A stretch of DNA of 64,000 nucleotides from the NCBI GenBank assembly GCA_023379805.1, contig JAMCPI010000015.1, positions 23,816 through 87,815 on the forward strand. Reading direction: 5' to 3'. Shown here piece by piece: positions 43,995 through 52,751 of the stretch. Below the pieces are notes generated by a model. The model was given only the letters and a program-made list of their open reading frames with translations, was not told the origin of the DNA and searched no databases. Source of the DNA: Nitrososphaerota archaeon (GTDB lineage: Archaea > Thermoproteota > Nitrososphaeria > Nitrososphaerales > JACPRH01). Made by a program: the position numbers and the translations under genes. Numbering within the stretch: position 1 is the first letter of the stretch; each line of letters starts with the position of its first letter.

Positions 43995-45047
43995 TCATCT
44001 CCGCTTCAGAACCGTCACTACCCTAGTCATCTGCCGATGAATATGAATTAGATGCTCCTGAACAACATCAAACCTGGTCTTAACAGGTATCTCGGTGCTG
44101 TCAAGATGAACTACGCAAGCGTATCTTCCAGCAGGCAAAATATCTCCGAGGTTGTACACGAGATCTTCAGCGATATCCACAGGCCTTCTCTGATAAGTAG
44201 ACGAAGCCCGGCCGTAAGGCATATCAGTCGCCACACCATCAACACATCTAACCGGAAGATACCTAGCATCCCCACGCACCACCTCAGCATCTTCAACCCA
44301 GAGATGCCTCAAATTCTTAGGGGCACCAACACACATTCTACGCGAAATATCAACACCTAGCGACCTAACACCCATAAGCCCCGCCTCAACCAAAACACTC
44401 CCGGTCCCAGAGAAGGGGTCAAGCAAAACGTCACCCTCCTTAACGTGAGCCAAGTTAACAAGCAGCCTAGCAAACTTTGGATATAACACTGAAGGATGAA
44501 AAAACGGCCTAGACCTTGGCCTCCGATCATGCCACGCATGCTGAACTGTAGAAGCATCAACACCGCACACCTGAAGCCTACCGGCCCCATCAAACACACC
44601 GGCGACAAGCAGATCGGGCTTTTCAAGAGAAACCTTCGCCGAAGGAAAATGATCCTTAACCGCGGCACCGAGCACCACCTCAAGCTGCCTTCCAACCTGA
44701 CGACCTGTGAAATCATAAATCCGGACAGCAAAACTCTCGAAACCCGGAAGAGCATCAAAATCCAACTCCCTGAAACCACTCTCCTCAGCAGTTTCAGCTG
44801 AGCCGACATGGACTCCGCCGAACCGAATATACGCACCCCGCCTAGAAATAACTGAAGGATCGACATCACCCTCCACGATAGCGACACGCCTATCCACCAT
44901 CTGAATAGTGCTGCCGCGTGAATATGTTTCAACCAGCGCTTCAAGCTCACCCCGAGGCATCGTCGAATCCTCGCCTGAAAGAATGAAGAGGCTTCTTCGA
45001 ACGGTGCTGGAGTATGTGAGCATTCTTCTACCTTTCTTCTTCGTCAT
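43995..45047 (-). CDS. tRNA (guanine(10)-N2)-dimethyltransferase (Trm-G10)
   Basis: Methylates N2 of G10 in tRNA using S-adenosylmethionine. The 350-residue protein has an N-terminal THUMP-type domain (about 10-170) and a C-terminal methyltransferase with the SAM-binding motif LLDPFSGTGSVLVEAGL and catalytic DMPYGRA (a DPPY-type motif). Its ATG at 45047 overlaps the PRPP synthetase stop by 4 bases, so the two are co-transcribed. The first residues (MTKKKGRRML) are basic; a later ATG (MLTYSS) is an alternative start. Confidence 0.88.
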   Translation of the reverse strand: MTKKKGRRMLTYSSTVRRSLFILSGEDSTMPRGELEALVETYSRGSTIQMVDRRVAIVEGDVDPSVISRRGAYIRFGGVHVGSAETAEESGFRELDFDALPGFESFAVRIYDFTGRQVGRQLEVVLGAAVKDHFPSAKVSLEKPDLLVAGVFDGAGRLQVCGVDASTVQHAWHDRRPRSRPFFHPSVLYPKFARLLVNLAHVKEGDVLLDPFSGTGSVLVEAGLMGVRSLGVDISRRMCVGAPKNLRHLWVEDAEVVRGDARYLPVRCVDGVATDMPYGRASSTYQRRPVDIAEDLVYNLGDILPAGRYACVVHLDSTEIPVKTRFDVVQEHLIHIHRQMTRVVTVLKRR

Positions 45048-45931
45048 CCCAGCGTCTTGAAATGCTCCGATATCGCCTGAGAAACATCAACCTTGCTGAC
45101 CGAGCTGGGTATCGTGTTAGTCCCGATTACCTCATCAACCCCAGCTTCACTCATCTTCTTCAATGCATCACCAATCAGCACAGGGTGAGTGCAGGCCGCG
45201 ATGACTCGTCTAGCCCCTGACTCCTTGAGCTGCGCAGCAGCCCGCTGGACACTTCCACCCGTCGAGATAATATCATCAACAATCACGGCATCCCGCCCCT
45301 CTAAGCTCATCTCAGCCTTCCTAATCGAAACCTCACCAGTGACCCTGTCTCTGCTCTTCTCAAGAATATAGTGCTCAATACCTAAAATCTTCGAGAAGGC
45401 TTCTACGCGGCTGGATCCCCCGAAGTCAGGCGACACCGCAACGGGGTTAACGGGCTTAACCACCTCCCTAACATACTCAGCGAGAAGCGGCACCGCCGAA
45501 ACACTGTACGCAGGAATCGAAAAGTTACTCAGCCCCTCCACGCTATGAATATCGACTGTAACAAACCTGCGAACACCTACAGACCTGAACAGCCTCGCAA
45601 TAACCCGCATACTCACAACCTCCCCCTCCAAAAACTCCTTGTCCTGCCTAGAATAGGCAAGATAGGGAACCACCATGTGAACTTCAGCCCCCTCCTCACT
45701 CAAACGATGCGCCAACAGAAAGGCCTGCATAAGATGCTGATCCACGGGAGGATAAGTGGACTGAACAAGAATCACCTGCTTATTGCCGACCTTCTCCTTC
45801 AAAGTAATCTTACTCTCGCCATCAGGAAAAATCCTGCACTCAACACCAACAAGCTCAGCATCTAAACCCTCAGCAACCCGCTCCGCTAGATCAGTAGAAG
45901 CTGGACCTGGAACAACAAGCCGGTTCTCCAT
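45044..45931 (-). CDS. prs: Ribose-phosphate pyrophosphokinase (PRPP synthetase)
   Basis: Makes PRPP from ribose 5-phosphate and ATP for nucleotide, His and Trp synthesis. The 295-residue protein has the archaeal class pattern: FPDGESKITL near the N-terminus, VVPYLAYSRQDKEF (flexible loop), VTVDIHS and the PRPP-binding loop AVIVDDIISTGGSVQRAA (about 213-230). Length matches archaeal PRPP synthetases, slightly shorter than bacterial ones. A TATA box lies at 45961-45970. It is followed directly by Trm-G10. Confidence 0.95.
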   Translation of the reverse strand: MENRLVVPGPASTDLAERVAEGLDAELVGVECRIFPDGESKITLKEKVGNKQVILVQSTYPPVDQHLMQAFLLAHRLSEEGAEVHMVVPYLAYSRQDKEFLEGEVVSMRVIARLFRSVGVRRFVTVDIHSVEGLSNFSIPAYSVSAVPLLAEYVREVVKPVNPVAVSPDFGGSSRVEAFSKILGIEHYILEKSRDRVTGEVSIRKAEMSLEGRDAVIVDDIISTGGSVQRAAAQLKESGARRVIAACTHPVLIGDALKKMSEAGVDEVIGTNTIPSSVSKVDVSQAISEHFKTLG

Positions 45932-45960
45932 TTTGAAACAACAAAGACCAGAACAGCAGC

Positions 45961-45970
45961 TATATAATTA
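45961..45970 (-). promoter_or_regulatory. TATA box of the prs-trmG10 operon
   Basis: TAATTATATA (minus strand) lies 30-39 bases upstream of the ATG at 45931. This is the expected distance for a short-leader archaeal transcript. Confidence 0.5.
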
Positions 45971-46216
45971 ATGCTGAACACCGCCAGCCAAACCTAGAGC
46001 ACGAAGCACACATTTTCCTCGAAACGCGGATAGACATTCGATTTGTCCTACACCTAAAGATGAAGCATAGTGTAGCAAAGCCTCATCACTTCCCTTTCCA
46101 ATTCTTTCATCAATATGAGCAATCTGCCCGCTCAACCACGGCAAGAAGAGACGTAACGTGAACCTACAGCCAAATTGTTAAAATAGTGCATCTATCCCTC
46201 GGAGAGTCGAAGAATC

Positions 46217-46669
46217 TTGAATCTGATCACAAAGATTCTCGTACCGATCGATGAATCCAGCCAAGCTGCAAAAGCTGCTGACTACGCGGGAAAACTCGCT
46301 AAAGCAGTGGGCGCCGAGATTCTGCTAATTACCGTAGTCACTCTGCCACGGTTCACCACCCCATTCATTGAGGGCACCCCAAGCTACACAATAACTGACG
46401 AACTTCTTGAGAAGGACATGAAGTACGCAGAGGGTTATCTTGAACCTGCTGCAAGACGAATAGCCGCAAGTGGCGTCAAAGTGACATCTAGAATCGTCAA
46501 GGCTGAAGCATCAGTCGTCAACGCCATCTGCAACACAGCCAACGACGAAAAGGCAGATCTAATCATCATGGGAACAACAGGTATGACAGGATTAAAGAGA
46601 GTATTACTTGGCAGCATCTCCAGCGGCGTAGTCACCTACGCCCACTGTCCTGTGCTAGTAGTACGGTAA
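46217..46669 (+). CDS. Universal stress protein (UspA family)
   Basis: A 150-residue Rossmann-like stress protein. The N-terminal strand is KILVPIDESSQAAKAADYA. The ATP-binding motif is near the C-terminus: IIMGTTGMTGLKRVLLGS, followed by YAHCPVLVV, which matches the Gly-x2-Gly-x9-Gly-Ser/Thr pattern of ATP-binding members. The start is TTG behind GGAGAG. The precise role (stress endurance, ATP-dependent regulation) is unknown. A zinc-ribbon gene follows 34 bases later. Confidence 0.9.
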   Translation: MNLITKILVPIDESSQAAKAADYAGKLAKAVGAEILLITVVTLPRFTTPFIEGTPSYTITDELLEKDMKYAEGYLEPAARRIAASGVKVTSRIVKAEASVVNAICNTANDEKADLIIMGTTGMTGLKRVLLGSISSGVVTYAHCPVLVVR

Positions 46670-46703
46670 CCTTTTAAGTACGTAATTTCCGATCCGAGGC
46701 CGA

Positions 46704-46919
46704 ATGTCGCAGCAATTCTGCCCTGAATGCGGTGGAGTACTCTTTTACGATATTCCCATGAAACGATATCTTTGCAAGAGCTGCGGACTCTATGTCACAA
46801 AAGACGAAATCAGAGACATCAAAGACAAATCGAAGGAACGTGAAGAGGACAGCCGTAAAAAGAAGAGCCGCCAACACGATGAATATCTTTCGTGGTGGCT
46901 TGGAAGTAAGAAACGCTAG
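46704..46919 (+). CDS. Small zinc-ribbon protein
   Basis: A 71-residue protein with a treble-clef zinc ribbon CPECGG...CKSCG (residues 6-27) like those in TFIIB or RNA polymerase small subunits. A strongly charged helical tail (about 35-60: DIKDKSKEREEDSRKKKS) follows. It could bind nucleic acid or protein. It lies 34 bases after the universal stress gene. Two small perfect hairpins follow the stop (GAGGT/ACCTC at 46922-46935 and CTTCGC/GCGAAG at 46937-46956). Confidence 0.6.
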   Translation: MSQQFCPECGGVLFYDIPMKRYLCKSCGLYVTKDEIRDIKDKSKEREEDSRKKKSRQHDEYLSWWLGSKKR

Positions 46920-47144
46920 GTGAGGTAATAACCTCCCTTCGCAGCCTTTAGCGAAGACTCTGCCTCGCTCAATAACGCTAGGCTAGCTAACCTCTGATTA
47001 TTCCGGAAAAATATTGCAGACACACCCAAAGCAGAAAAAAGCATCTGCAGCGCAGATCCTACTCAGCTGCCCTAAGGCTAGACAGGTATTTATTTGGTGG
47101 ATACCTGCAAAATAACGTACCGCACCGCATAGAGGCTCTAGGAT

Positions 47145-49529
47145 TTGAGACTAATCGATTTGCAGGTGAAGAACTTCGCCACCTATAGGAATCAGGAGTG
47201 GAGCTTCACCAAGGCCCTTTCACCGGTCTTCGTGAGCGGTGACACTGGCGCTGGCAAAACCACCTTCTTCATCGACGCCGTGACCGCCGCACTCTACGGA
47301 AGAGCATACGGTGAGATGAGACCTGGAGTCGCTAGAGAAGTCATCTCACAAGATGCGTCGCAGGCCATGGTCAGCCTCTCCTTTGAGATAGGCGGAGAAC
47401 AGTATCGGGTGGTGCGCTTCTTCTACCGACGTGAAACCTCGAAGGCGCAGCTCCGCAAAATATCTGGTGGAGAAGATGTCGTAATAGCCTCTCAACCTAA
47501 CGAGGTTGACACAAAGGTATTCGATATTATCAAGATGGATTACAAGGCATTCCTCAATACGGTAGTAATTCGTCAAGGCGAAGTAGCCAGCATCATCTCA
47601 AAGAACCTAGACCCAGCGGAGCGGAGACAAATTTTCCTTGACGCATTCAACATAGAGTTCCAGAAGCATCAGGAGCAGGCTAAGACTGAGAGGTTAAAGC
47701 TGCAGAACGACCTAACGAAACTGGACACATATATCGAACAGCTACAGGAGCAAGCAAAGACTCGCCCAAACATCGAAGCAACGAAGAGAACTGTTGAATC
47801 CGAGATTAAGAATCTCACACAAAAATTAGTAGATGCAGAAGCAGATCTAAAGCAGCTGCTTAACCGTAAAAAACAGCTCGAATCTGACGCGACACTAATT
47901 ATCAAGACGACGGCTGAGAAGAAGGGACGGCTTGAAGAGCTTGAATTGCACAAACAAGACCTCCACAACAGCGAAGCTGAATCCTCAACGCTCAGAGAAA
48001 AAATTGCTAAGGCAGACATTCACAAATTCGAACGAGTAGAGGAGATGATCGCCAAGATAGTCAGGCTTACTGAGAAAGCCACTAGGATAAGAGAACTGGA
48101 GCGTGAAGAGGAGGAGTTGACAGGTGTCATGAAAGACGCTGAAGCCCTTGAAGCAAAGGCCAGCATGTTAGCCTCGGTGCCTGAAGACATTAAATCCACG
48201 GAGGAACAGTTCAAACAAATCAGCATCCAAATCAGAGACGCTGATCTCGCTCTGAGCGAGAAAAGTACCCTTCTCTCAACCTTGGAAAACAGGGAGGACA
48301 TGCTGCATAACAGCAATGAAACATGCCCCATCTGCGGATCCAAGATAACTTCAGACCGGAAAGAGGAGATACAGAGACATCTCGAAGAGGAGCGCGCTGA
48401 GCTTGAGAATCTTCATCTGCAGGAGAAGACGCATCTATCCTCGCTCCAAAATGTGGCGAACAGGCTTGAAGCGGAAGTTGAGAAGCTCCGCGAACAGAGC
48501 TGTGAGCTATCCAATATTGAGGGTCAGCTGAGACGACTGAAGGAGTGCCGCCTAAGAAAACGGAGCATTGAGTCAAAGATTACGAAGTCGAAGACCGGTT
48601 TCGACGAGGCTAAAAAAGAGGTTGAAGCATTCACTGGACTGCCTTACAGAGAGTCGCTTCCGTATCTTCACCAGTTGAGCGAAGTATCGAGGGAGTACGC
48701 TAGGATGAAGAACAGGCTTGAGTTTCTGGATGAGTTCGCAGGAAAGTTGAGGACAGAGGTTGAGGCGCTTGAACGAGACGTCAGCGGGATCGATGCGAGC
48801 CTTAAGGCGCTTGAGAAGATTGAAGCTGAGCGCCAAAGCATAGAAGATGAAGAGGAGTCATCTAGGCGCCGCATAGAAGAGTTGAAACGGGATGTCAACA
48901 GCAGCGAAGCCATACTTCAAACCTACGATGAACAGCTTGTGGAGCTGTCTAAGGTGGAGGGTCTCATCGGGGAGAAGATGAAGGAGCGCGAAGAGTGCGA
49001 ACTTGATCTGCAGGCTTACGAGGTCCTTGAGACCAAGATATTTCACAGCAGAGGAGTACCGTCAATACTGCTGAAGGATTACGTAGAACGGATTGAGCTT
49101 TACGCGCGAAGATACCTGAACCGGTTTCTGCCGGACAAGGATATCCGCATAGAGGTGACGGAGAAGCAGATTTCAATCAAGGTTTTAGACAGCGGAGTAG
49201 AACGAGGACTCGAGACTTACAGCGGTGGAGAGTCGGTAATCATAGGCTTTGCTATTCGGCTGGCGATTGGAAGAACACTCACCGAAGCTTTAACTTGGGA
49301 GCGGCCTCACTTTCTGATGATTGACGAAGGATTCGGTCCTCTGGATGAGAGCCTAAGGATGTCGGTGATTGAGGCGCTGCGAAGCCTAGAAGATGAGTAT
49401 GAGCAAATCTATGTTATTTCCCACATGATGGATATCAAGACACACCCGCTCTTCCAGACACTGGTTGATGTGGATAAGAGTGATGGAGTCAGTAGGCTTA
49501 AGGTAGTCCAAGGAATCATTCTTCCTTGA
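47145..49529 (+). CDS. rad50: Rad50/SbcC-type SMC-like ATPase
   Basis: A DNA double-strand-break ATPase. The 794-residue protein has an N-terminal Walker A SGDTGAGKTTF (31-41), long coiled coils with a central zinc hook CPIC (about 394-397), the ABC signature YSGGES (about 690) and Walker B HFLMIDEGFGPLDE (about 721-734). It is shorter than most Rad50 proteins (about 850-900) because the coiled coils are shorter. TTG start at 47145. Mre11, which normally pairs with it, is not adjacent, nor are HerA or NurA; the next gene is a small helical protein. It may work with a remote Mre11. Confidence 0.88.
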   Translation: MRLIDLQVKNFATYRNQEWSFTKALSPVFVSGDTGAGKTTFFIDAVTAALYGRAYGEMRPGVAREVISQDASQAMVSLSFEIGGEQYRVVRFFYRRETSKAQLRKISGGEDVVIASQPNEVDTKVFDIIKMDYKAFLNTVVIRQGEVASIISKNLDPAERRQIFLDAFNIEFQKHQEQAKTERLKLQNDLTKLDTYIEQLQEQAKTRPNIEATKRTVESEIKNLTQKLVDAEADLKQLLNRKKQLESDATLIIKTTAEKKGRLEELELHKQDLHNSEAESSTLREKIAKADIHKFERVEEMIAKIVRLTEKATRIRELEREEEELTGVMKDAEALEAKASMLASVPEDIKSTEEQFKQISIQIRDADLALSEKSTLLSTLENREDMLHNSNETCPICGSKITSDRKEEIQRHLEEERAELENLHLQEKTHLSSLQNVANRLEAEVEKLREQSCELSNIEGQLRRLKECRLRKRSIESKITKSKTGFDEAKKEVEAFTGLPYRESLPYLHQLSEVSREYARMKNRLEFLDEFAGKLRTEVEALERDVSGIDASLKALEKIEAERQSIEDEEESSRRRIEELKRDVNSSEAILQTYDEQLVELSKVEGLIGEKMKEREECELDLQAYEVLETKIFHSRGVPSILLKDYVERIELYARRYLNRFLPDKDIRIEVTEKQISIKVLDSGVERGLETYSGGESVIIGFAIRLAIGRTLTEALTWERPHFLMIDEGFGPLDESLRMSVIEALRSLEDEYEQIYVISHMMDIKTHPLFQTLVDVDKSDGVSRLKVVQGIILP

Positions 49530-49634
49530 CTCGGCGGTTACTCTGCTCTGAGAGATTTTTGTTTAGCTTCTAGTCTACTGTTATAACGTTCAGAACTTTT
49601 CAGACCCCAAAGTAACAGTTCACCTTGGTTAGAC

Positions 49635-50150
49635 TTGACTAGCATCGAGCCTACGGAACAAGAGTTGGAGAACGAACAGATTATCTCAGAAGCCGACAAC
49701 AGCAGATCACGCTCCTCTAAAAGTGGAATGCGAATCGTCTTCTCTGAAGAGAAGATCATCGGCGCTTCAGATGCCTTGGAGATAATATTCCCGAACCGTA
49801 AGACACAGACGGCCGCAAGGCTCTTCGTGGAATGGTTGAAGGAGAAAGGTGGCCAAGCCTCTAAAACCGCGGTCAGCGTATTCGCAGATGATCTGCAGAA
49901 TGGGCGTCTGGAGAGCAAAGGCAGACCCTTCAAATACAGTAAGCGAAACTTCTACATGACTGTCCTGAAAACCCTTATCGCAATGGGTTTCCTCCGCAGA
50001 AATGTTCCAGTCTGGGATGAACGCGGAAAACGAACACTCTTCGTCTATATGAGGAATATCTTCGACATCCCGCAGAAGCCGCCATCAGTAGGATTCTGGA
50101 GACTTTCCTACTACGTATCCAAGAAGTGGAACAAGATATTTCTAGAATAA
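49635..50150 (+). CDS. Hypothetical protein, possible winged-helix domain
   Basis: A 171-residue protein. The first 30 residues are acidic and probably disordered. The central part (RLFVEWLKEKGGQASKTAV, KYSKRNFYMTVLKTLIAMGF, LRRNVPVWDERGKR) looks like a helix-turn-helix or winged-helix domain ending in a positively charged wing. The start is TTG 49635, 106 bases after rad50 on the same strand, so it may be linked to DNA repair; that is inference. The transposon begins 81 bases after its stop. No known family is recognised. Confidence 0.55.
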   Translation: MTSIEPTEQELENEQIISEADNSRSRSSKSGMRIVFSEEKIIGASDALEIIFPNRKTQTAARLFVEWLKEKGGQASKTAVSVFADDLQNGRLESKGRPFKYSKRNFYMTVLKTLIAMGFLRRNVPVWDERGKRTLFVYMRNIFDIPQKPPSVGFWRLSYYVSKKWNKIFLE

Positions 50151-50222
50151 ATCATCTAGATGGTATAACGCGCTAGCACGCAATTGATTTCATCCATTAA
50201 ACTGAATTTATTAACCGCATAT

Positions 50223-50231
50223 TGTGAAGCA
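50223..50231 (+). repeat. Left copy of the target-site duplication
   Basis: TGTGAAGCA occurs immediately outside (overlapping by one or two bases) the left inverted repeat and again at 53350-53358. The duplication is 7 bp if the repeats are taken as 62 bp and 9 bp if taken as 61 bp less the edge bases; 8 bp, usual for IS6-type elements, is also a valid reading. Confidence 0.8.
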
Positions 50232-50292
50232 GGTTTTGGTAACTCTTCGTTTGAACAGCCCTGTTAACTTTCGTTTGGTAACAGTCGGTTGA
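50231..50292 (+). repeat. Left terminal inverted repeat
   Basis: It begins (A)GGTTTTGGTAACTCTTCG and is identical over 61-62 bases to the reverse complement of 53289-53350. Within it two imperfect tandem units of about 22 bases can be seen (GGTAACTCTTCGTTTG-AACAG and GTTAACTTTCGTTTGGTAACAG), plausible double binding sites for the transposase. Confidence 0.9.
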
Positions 50293-50299
50293 AGGCAAG

Positions 50300-50938
50300 A
50301 TGGCTAGCACCACCATCTTTATCCTACTTCTATTAGCGTTTGTAGTCTTATTGTTAAACCAATCCGATAACAATAAAAAAACTTTTAAATCCAAACCGAT
50401 TAATTTTACAAAGAATTATTTGGACTGGTTCACTAAGGTAACAACTATCTTTTTAGTAATCTTGGCTTTCTTGACTTTTTTAGGGTTTGATAAGACAGCA
50501 TCTTCAGCATTGAATGAAAAGACAGTCTTCTATTCAAATGATCTCTTCCAGTGGACTGTAATTGTATCCATTATCTTAGTTTTTCTAGTATCACTTCGTT
50601 ATTACCAAAAATTTCAGTTAAAGCGTGGTTTAAGACATATAGACGCATGGTATTTCGGTAGAAATAATGTGCCAAATCGACCATGTGGTGAAAGAGTGAT
50701 ACGAAACACTGTTACTATGCAAGCATACATAATGGACACATTCACAGACCAATTAGTGGTTTCTGGATTAATTGAGTGGTATACAGAGACTGACCCCCAA
50801 GTATCAATGAATGATTTTCTGACAAATGAAGGCTATACTTCTGAAAGGCGTCATAGACGGCGCCCTTACTTTTCTGAGCTGGCTCAGGGCAGCGAATTTA
50901 GAGGAATTAAGTTCCTTCTTTCTTTGCTTCAGTCTTAG
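50300..50938 (+). CDS. Transposon passenger: three-helix membrane protein
   Basis: A 212-residue protein starting 8 bases inside the left inverted repeat. Three hydrophobic helices (about 3-20, 46-62 and 84-102) are followed by a soluble C-terminal domain of about 105 residues (HIDAWYFGRNNVPNRP onward) with many charged residues and RRHRRRP. I do not recognise the family. Its last 32 bases overlap the end of the convergent transposase gene. AT-rich codon use sets it apart from the host genes. Confidence 0.6.
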   Translation: MASTTIFILLLLAFVVLLLNQSDNNKKTFKSKPINFTKNYLDWFTKVTTIFLVILAFLTFLGFDKTASSALNEKTVFYSNDLFQWTVIVSIILVFLVSLRYYQKFQLKRGLRHIDAWYFGRNNVPNRPCGERVIRNTVTMQAYIMDTFTDQLVVSGLIEWYTETDPQVSMNDFLTNEGYTSERRHRRRPYFSELAQGSEFRGIKFLLSLLQS

Positions 50939-52052
50939 AAATAGTGGCATTCTGTATTAACGCCATGAATTTGTCGTTTCCTTTGACCTGTATTCCTGAA
51001 GCTTCAGCGGGTGTCTTGCCGTCTAAGGCTTGGTGTTCACGTATGAAATTGAAGTATAGCCGATAACCCTTCACTATTGGTGTGTCCTGATTTTTCAGGG
51101 AGCGCATAACCTTCTCTCGGTCTCTGACTGAGCCGTTGAAACGCTCCATAGCGTTATTGTTCATGTCTCCCTGCAAGTGAATGTGTCTGATATGCTCTGT
51201 ACGTGTAGCCTTCTTAGCTGTCCAAAACTCCTTTCGATATGCTTCATTATAGGAAGGCAACCCATCGGTTATCAGTGTTTCAGGTCTTTTACCCGCTAAC
51301 TCCTTACCCATCTGGAATAGCCGTCTTGCATCGTGAGCGTATTTGGTGTCTGCAACCTCTTCAGCTATCCAGTATTTGGTTTGATCATCCATCAGGGAAA
51401 ACAGGTATTTCATATCACCCTTCATCTTCACATATAGCTCATCAGCTCTCCATGTGTCTCCGAGATTAGGCCTCAGGCTATCCGCGTACTTCTCCATTAT
51501 TGAGACGTATTTCCTGATCCACTTCAAAACAGCCACATGGCTGACGTTAACGCCTTGAAGCTTCAAGCACTCCGTAACTCTTCGCAGGCTTAAGCCGCTG
51601 AAATAGAGCTGCATAGCAGAGGTAACTATTGCGGGGCTGCTCTTCATCTTCTCAAAACCCAGATTCACCGTGAAAAATGCGCCACAATCCTTGCAACTGT
51701 ACTTCTGAATATCACCAGTCTTGTTGTGTCTCACACCGTATTTCAGTAAGTTAGATGATCCACATGACTTGCACGCCATAGGATTCTGCACAGGTTCAAC
51801 TACTGTGTGGATTTCGGCAACAACTTTACGGTAGGTTAAACTGAACTCTACAGCCCAAATATGCTTACACTTCACGCCTCGGTAAATGTGATCTGGGCAT
51901 GAGCATAACCATCCTAGTTCTCCCTCAATAATATCATACAGTCCGTTACCTGACTGAGAATTTACTCTGTAGAAATGTTGGTCAACCCGCTTAACTTCCC
52001 CGTCCAGCTTAGCGATCTCCTGACCCCGTTCTTGACGGAAATTAAACTCCAT
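50907..52052 (-). CDS. DDE transposase with SWIM zinc finger and zinc ribbon (IS6-like)
   Basis: A 381-residue transposase. The N-terminal SWIM finger (CSCPDHIYRGVKCKHIW, CxCx9CxH, about 49-65) is followed by a four-Cys zinc ribbon (CKSCGS...CKDCGAFF, about 94-128) and a helix-turn-helix segment. The catalytic DDE region is DTWRADELYVKMKG, ITDGLPSYNEA and, with the glutamate, NNAMERFNGSVRDRE. This is the IS6-like catalytic core with an extra SWIM module, a combination known from TACK archaea. The ATG at 52052 faces the passenger operon, and the two share the operator region at 52055-52162. Confidence 0.9.
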   Translation of the reverse strand: MEFNFRQERGQEIAKLDGEVKRVDQHFYRVNSQSGNGLYDIIEGELGWLCSCPDHIYRGVKCKHIWAVEFSLTYRKVVAEIHTVVEPVQNPMACKSCGSSNLLKYGVRHNKTGDIQKYSCKDCGAFFTVNLGFEKMKSSPAIVTSAMQLYFSGLSLRRVTECLKLQGVNVSHVAVLKWIRKYVSIMEKYADSLRPNLGDTWRADELYVKMKGDMKYLFSLMDDQTKYWIAEEVADTKYAHDARRLFQMGKELAGKRPETLITDGLPSYNEAYRKEFWTAKKATRTEHIRHIHLQGDMNNNAMERFNGSVRDREKVMRSLKNQDTPIVKGYRLYFNFIREHQALDGKTPAEASGIQVKGNDKFMALIQNATISKTEAKKEGT

Positions 52053-52062
52053 CTATGCAGTC

Positions 52063-52114
52063 ACCGATAGCGTTACCCATAGGTGGCGATATATATAACG
52101 TTACCGATAACGTT
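52063..52114. promoter_or_regulatory. Repeated operator in the divergent transposon promoter
   Basis: ACCGATAGCGTT (52063-52074) and ACCGATAACGTT (52103-52114) recur exactly 40 bp apart, close to four helical turns. The second sits in the near-palindrome AACGTTACCGATAACGTT. TATATATAAC (52089-52098) between them is a probable TATA box. The region separates the transposase gene from the winged-helix gene, so autoregulation of both by that protein is likely. Confidence 0.6.
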
Positions 52115-52162
52115 GTCGATACGCTTATATCATCTTATCACGTAAATTATTGCGCAAGGAAC

Positions 52163-52399
52163 ATGAAGGCCAAGGATAAGGTCGAGTCAGTCATATCTGA
52201 GGTAGTAACATCAGCTAACGAACCACTAGAGACAAAGGAGATTCATGAGAAAGTGCAACAGGCTTTAGGAGAAAATGTAGGGCGGAGTAAGTTGCTGTAT
52301 AGGTTGAATGATCTTAGAGGGCAAGGAGAAATCGCAGGAAAGTATGTGGGTTCAGGAAAAGGTGTATGGATTTGGTGGAAAAAGAATTTACACAAGTAG
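52163..52399 (+). CDS. Transposon passenger: small winged-helix protein
   Basis: The 78-residue form begins at ATG 52163 behind GCAAGGA. An in-frame ATG at 52055 would give 114 residues but would run through the operator region, so I prefer 52163. The sequence has a winged-helix pattern: helix 1 DKVESVISEVV, helix 2 TKEIHEKVQQAL, recognition helix GRSKLLYRLNDLRGQ and a wing KYVGSGKGVWIWW. A likely role is a DNA-binding regulator of the transposon. Confidence 0.65.
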   Translation: MKAKDKVESVISEVVTSANEPLETKEIHEKVQQALGENVGRSKLLYRLNDLRGQGEIAGKYVGSGKGVWIWWKKNLHK

Positions 52400-52424
52400 G
52401 TTTAAAGGATAAGGTCGATACTTC

Positions 52425-52751
52425 ATGAGTGACCGAATAACTATGGAGTTTAATGTGGATCGGGTCAACCAGCTAGCAAGCAAGCTAGCTGCCGTTGCAA
52501 TTACTAACGATCAACGGGAACTCGGACTCTTGGCTATAGAGATTCTTGTTCTAAGAAACAATCTGGATGATACTATTGAAGGAGATTACTCTACAAAGGA
52601 GAAGAGCGAAGCAAGGGCTGCCTTAAAGGCTCTGAGAGAGCTTGAGCGCAAAGTTGCATACCTGTACACCACCAACATATTTCGTAAGGGGCGTGGCGTT
52701 CAATATCGTCCATTCCCAAGCGTATTCGGGAAAGTTAAAGTGAGAAAATGA
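52425..52751 (+). CDS. Transposon passenger: unknown helical protein
   Basis: A 108-residue protein, mostly helical (RVNQLASKLAAVAITNDQRE; SEARAALKALRELERKVAY), with a basic C-terminus (GKVKVRK). No motif or family is recognised. It begins 25 bases after the winged-helix gene and overlaps the following gene by 4 bases (ATGA), so the three form one operon. Confidence 0.6.
   Translation: MSDRITMEFNVDRVNQLASKLAAVAITNDQRELGLLAIEILVLRNNLDDTIEGDYSTKEKSEARAALKALRELERKVAYLYTTNIFRKGRGVQYRPFPSVFGKVKVRK

Noticed and set aside
44357..44950. Hydrophobic 197-residue frame on the minus strand
   Set aside because: It is an out-of-frame shadow of the Trm-G10 gene.
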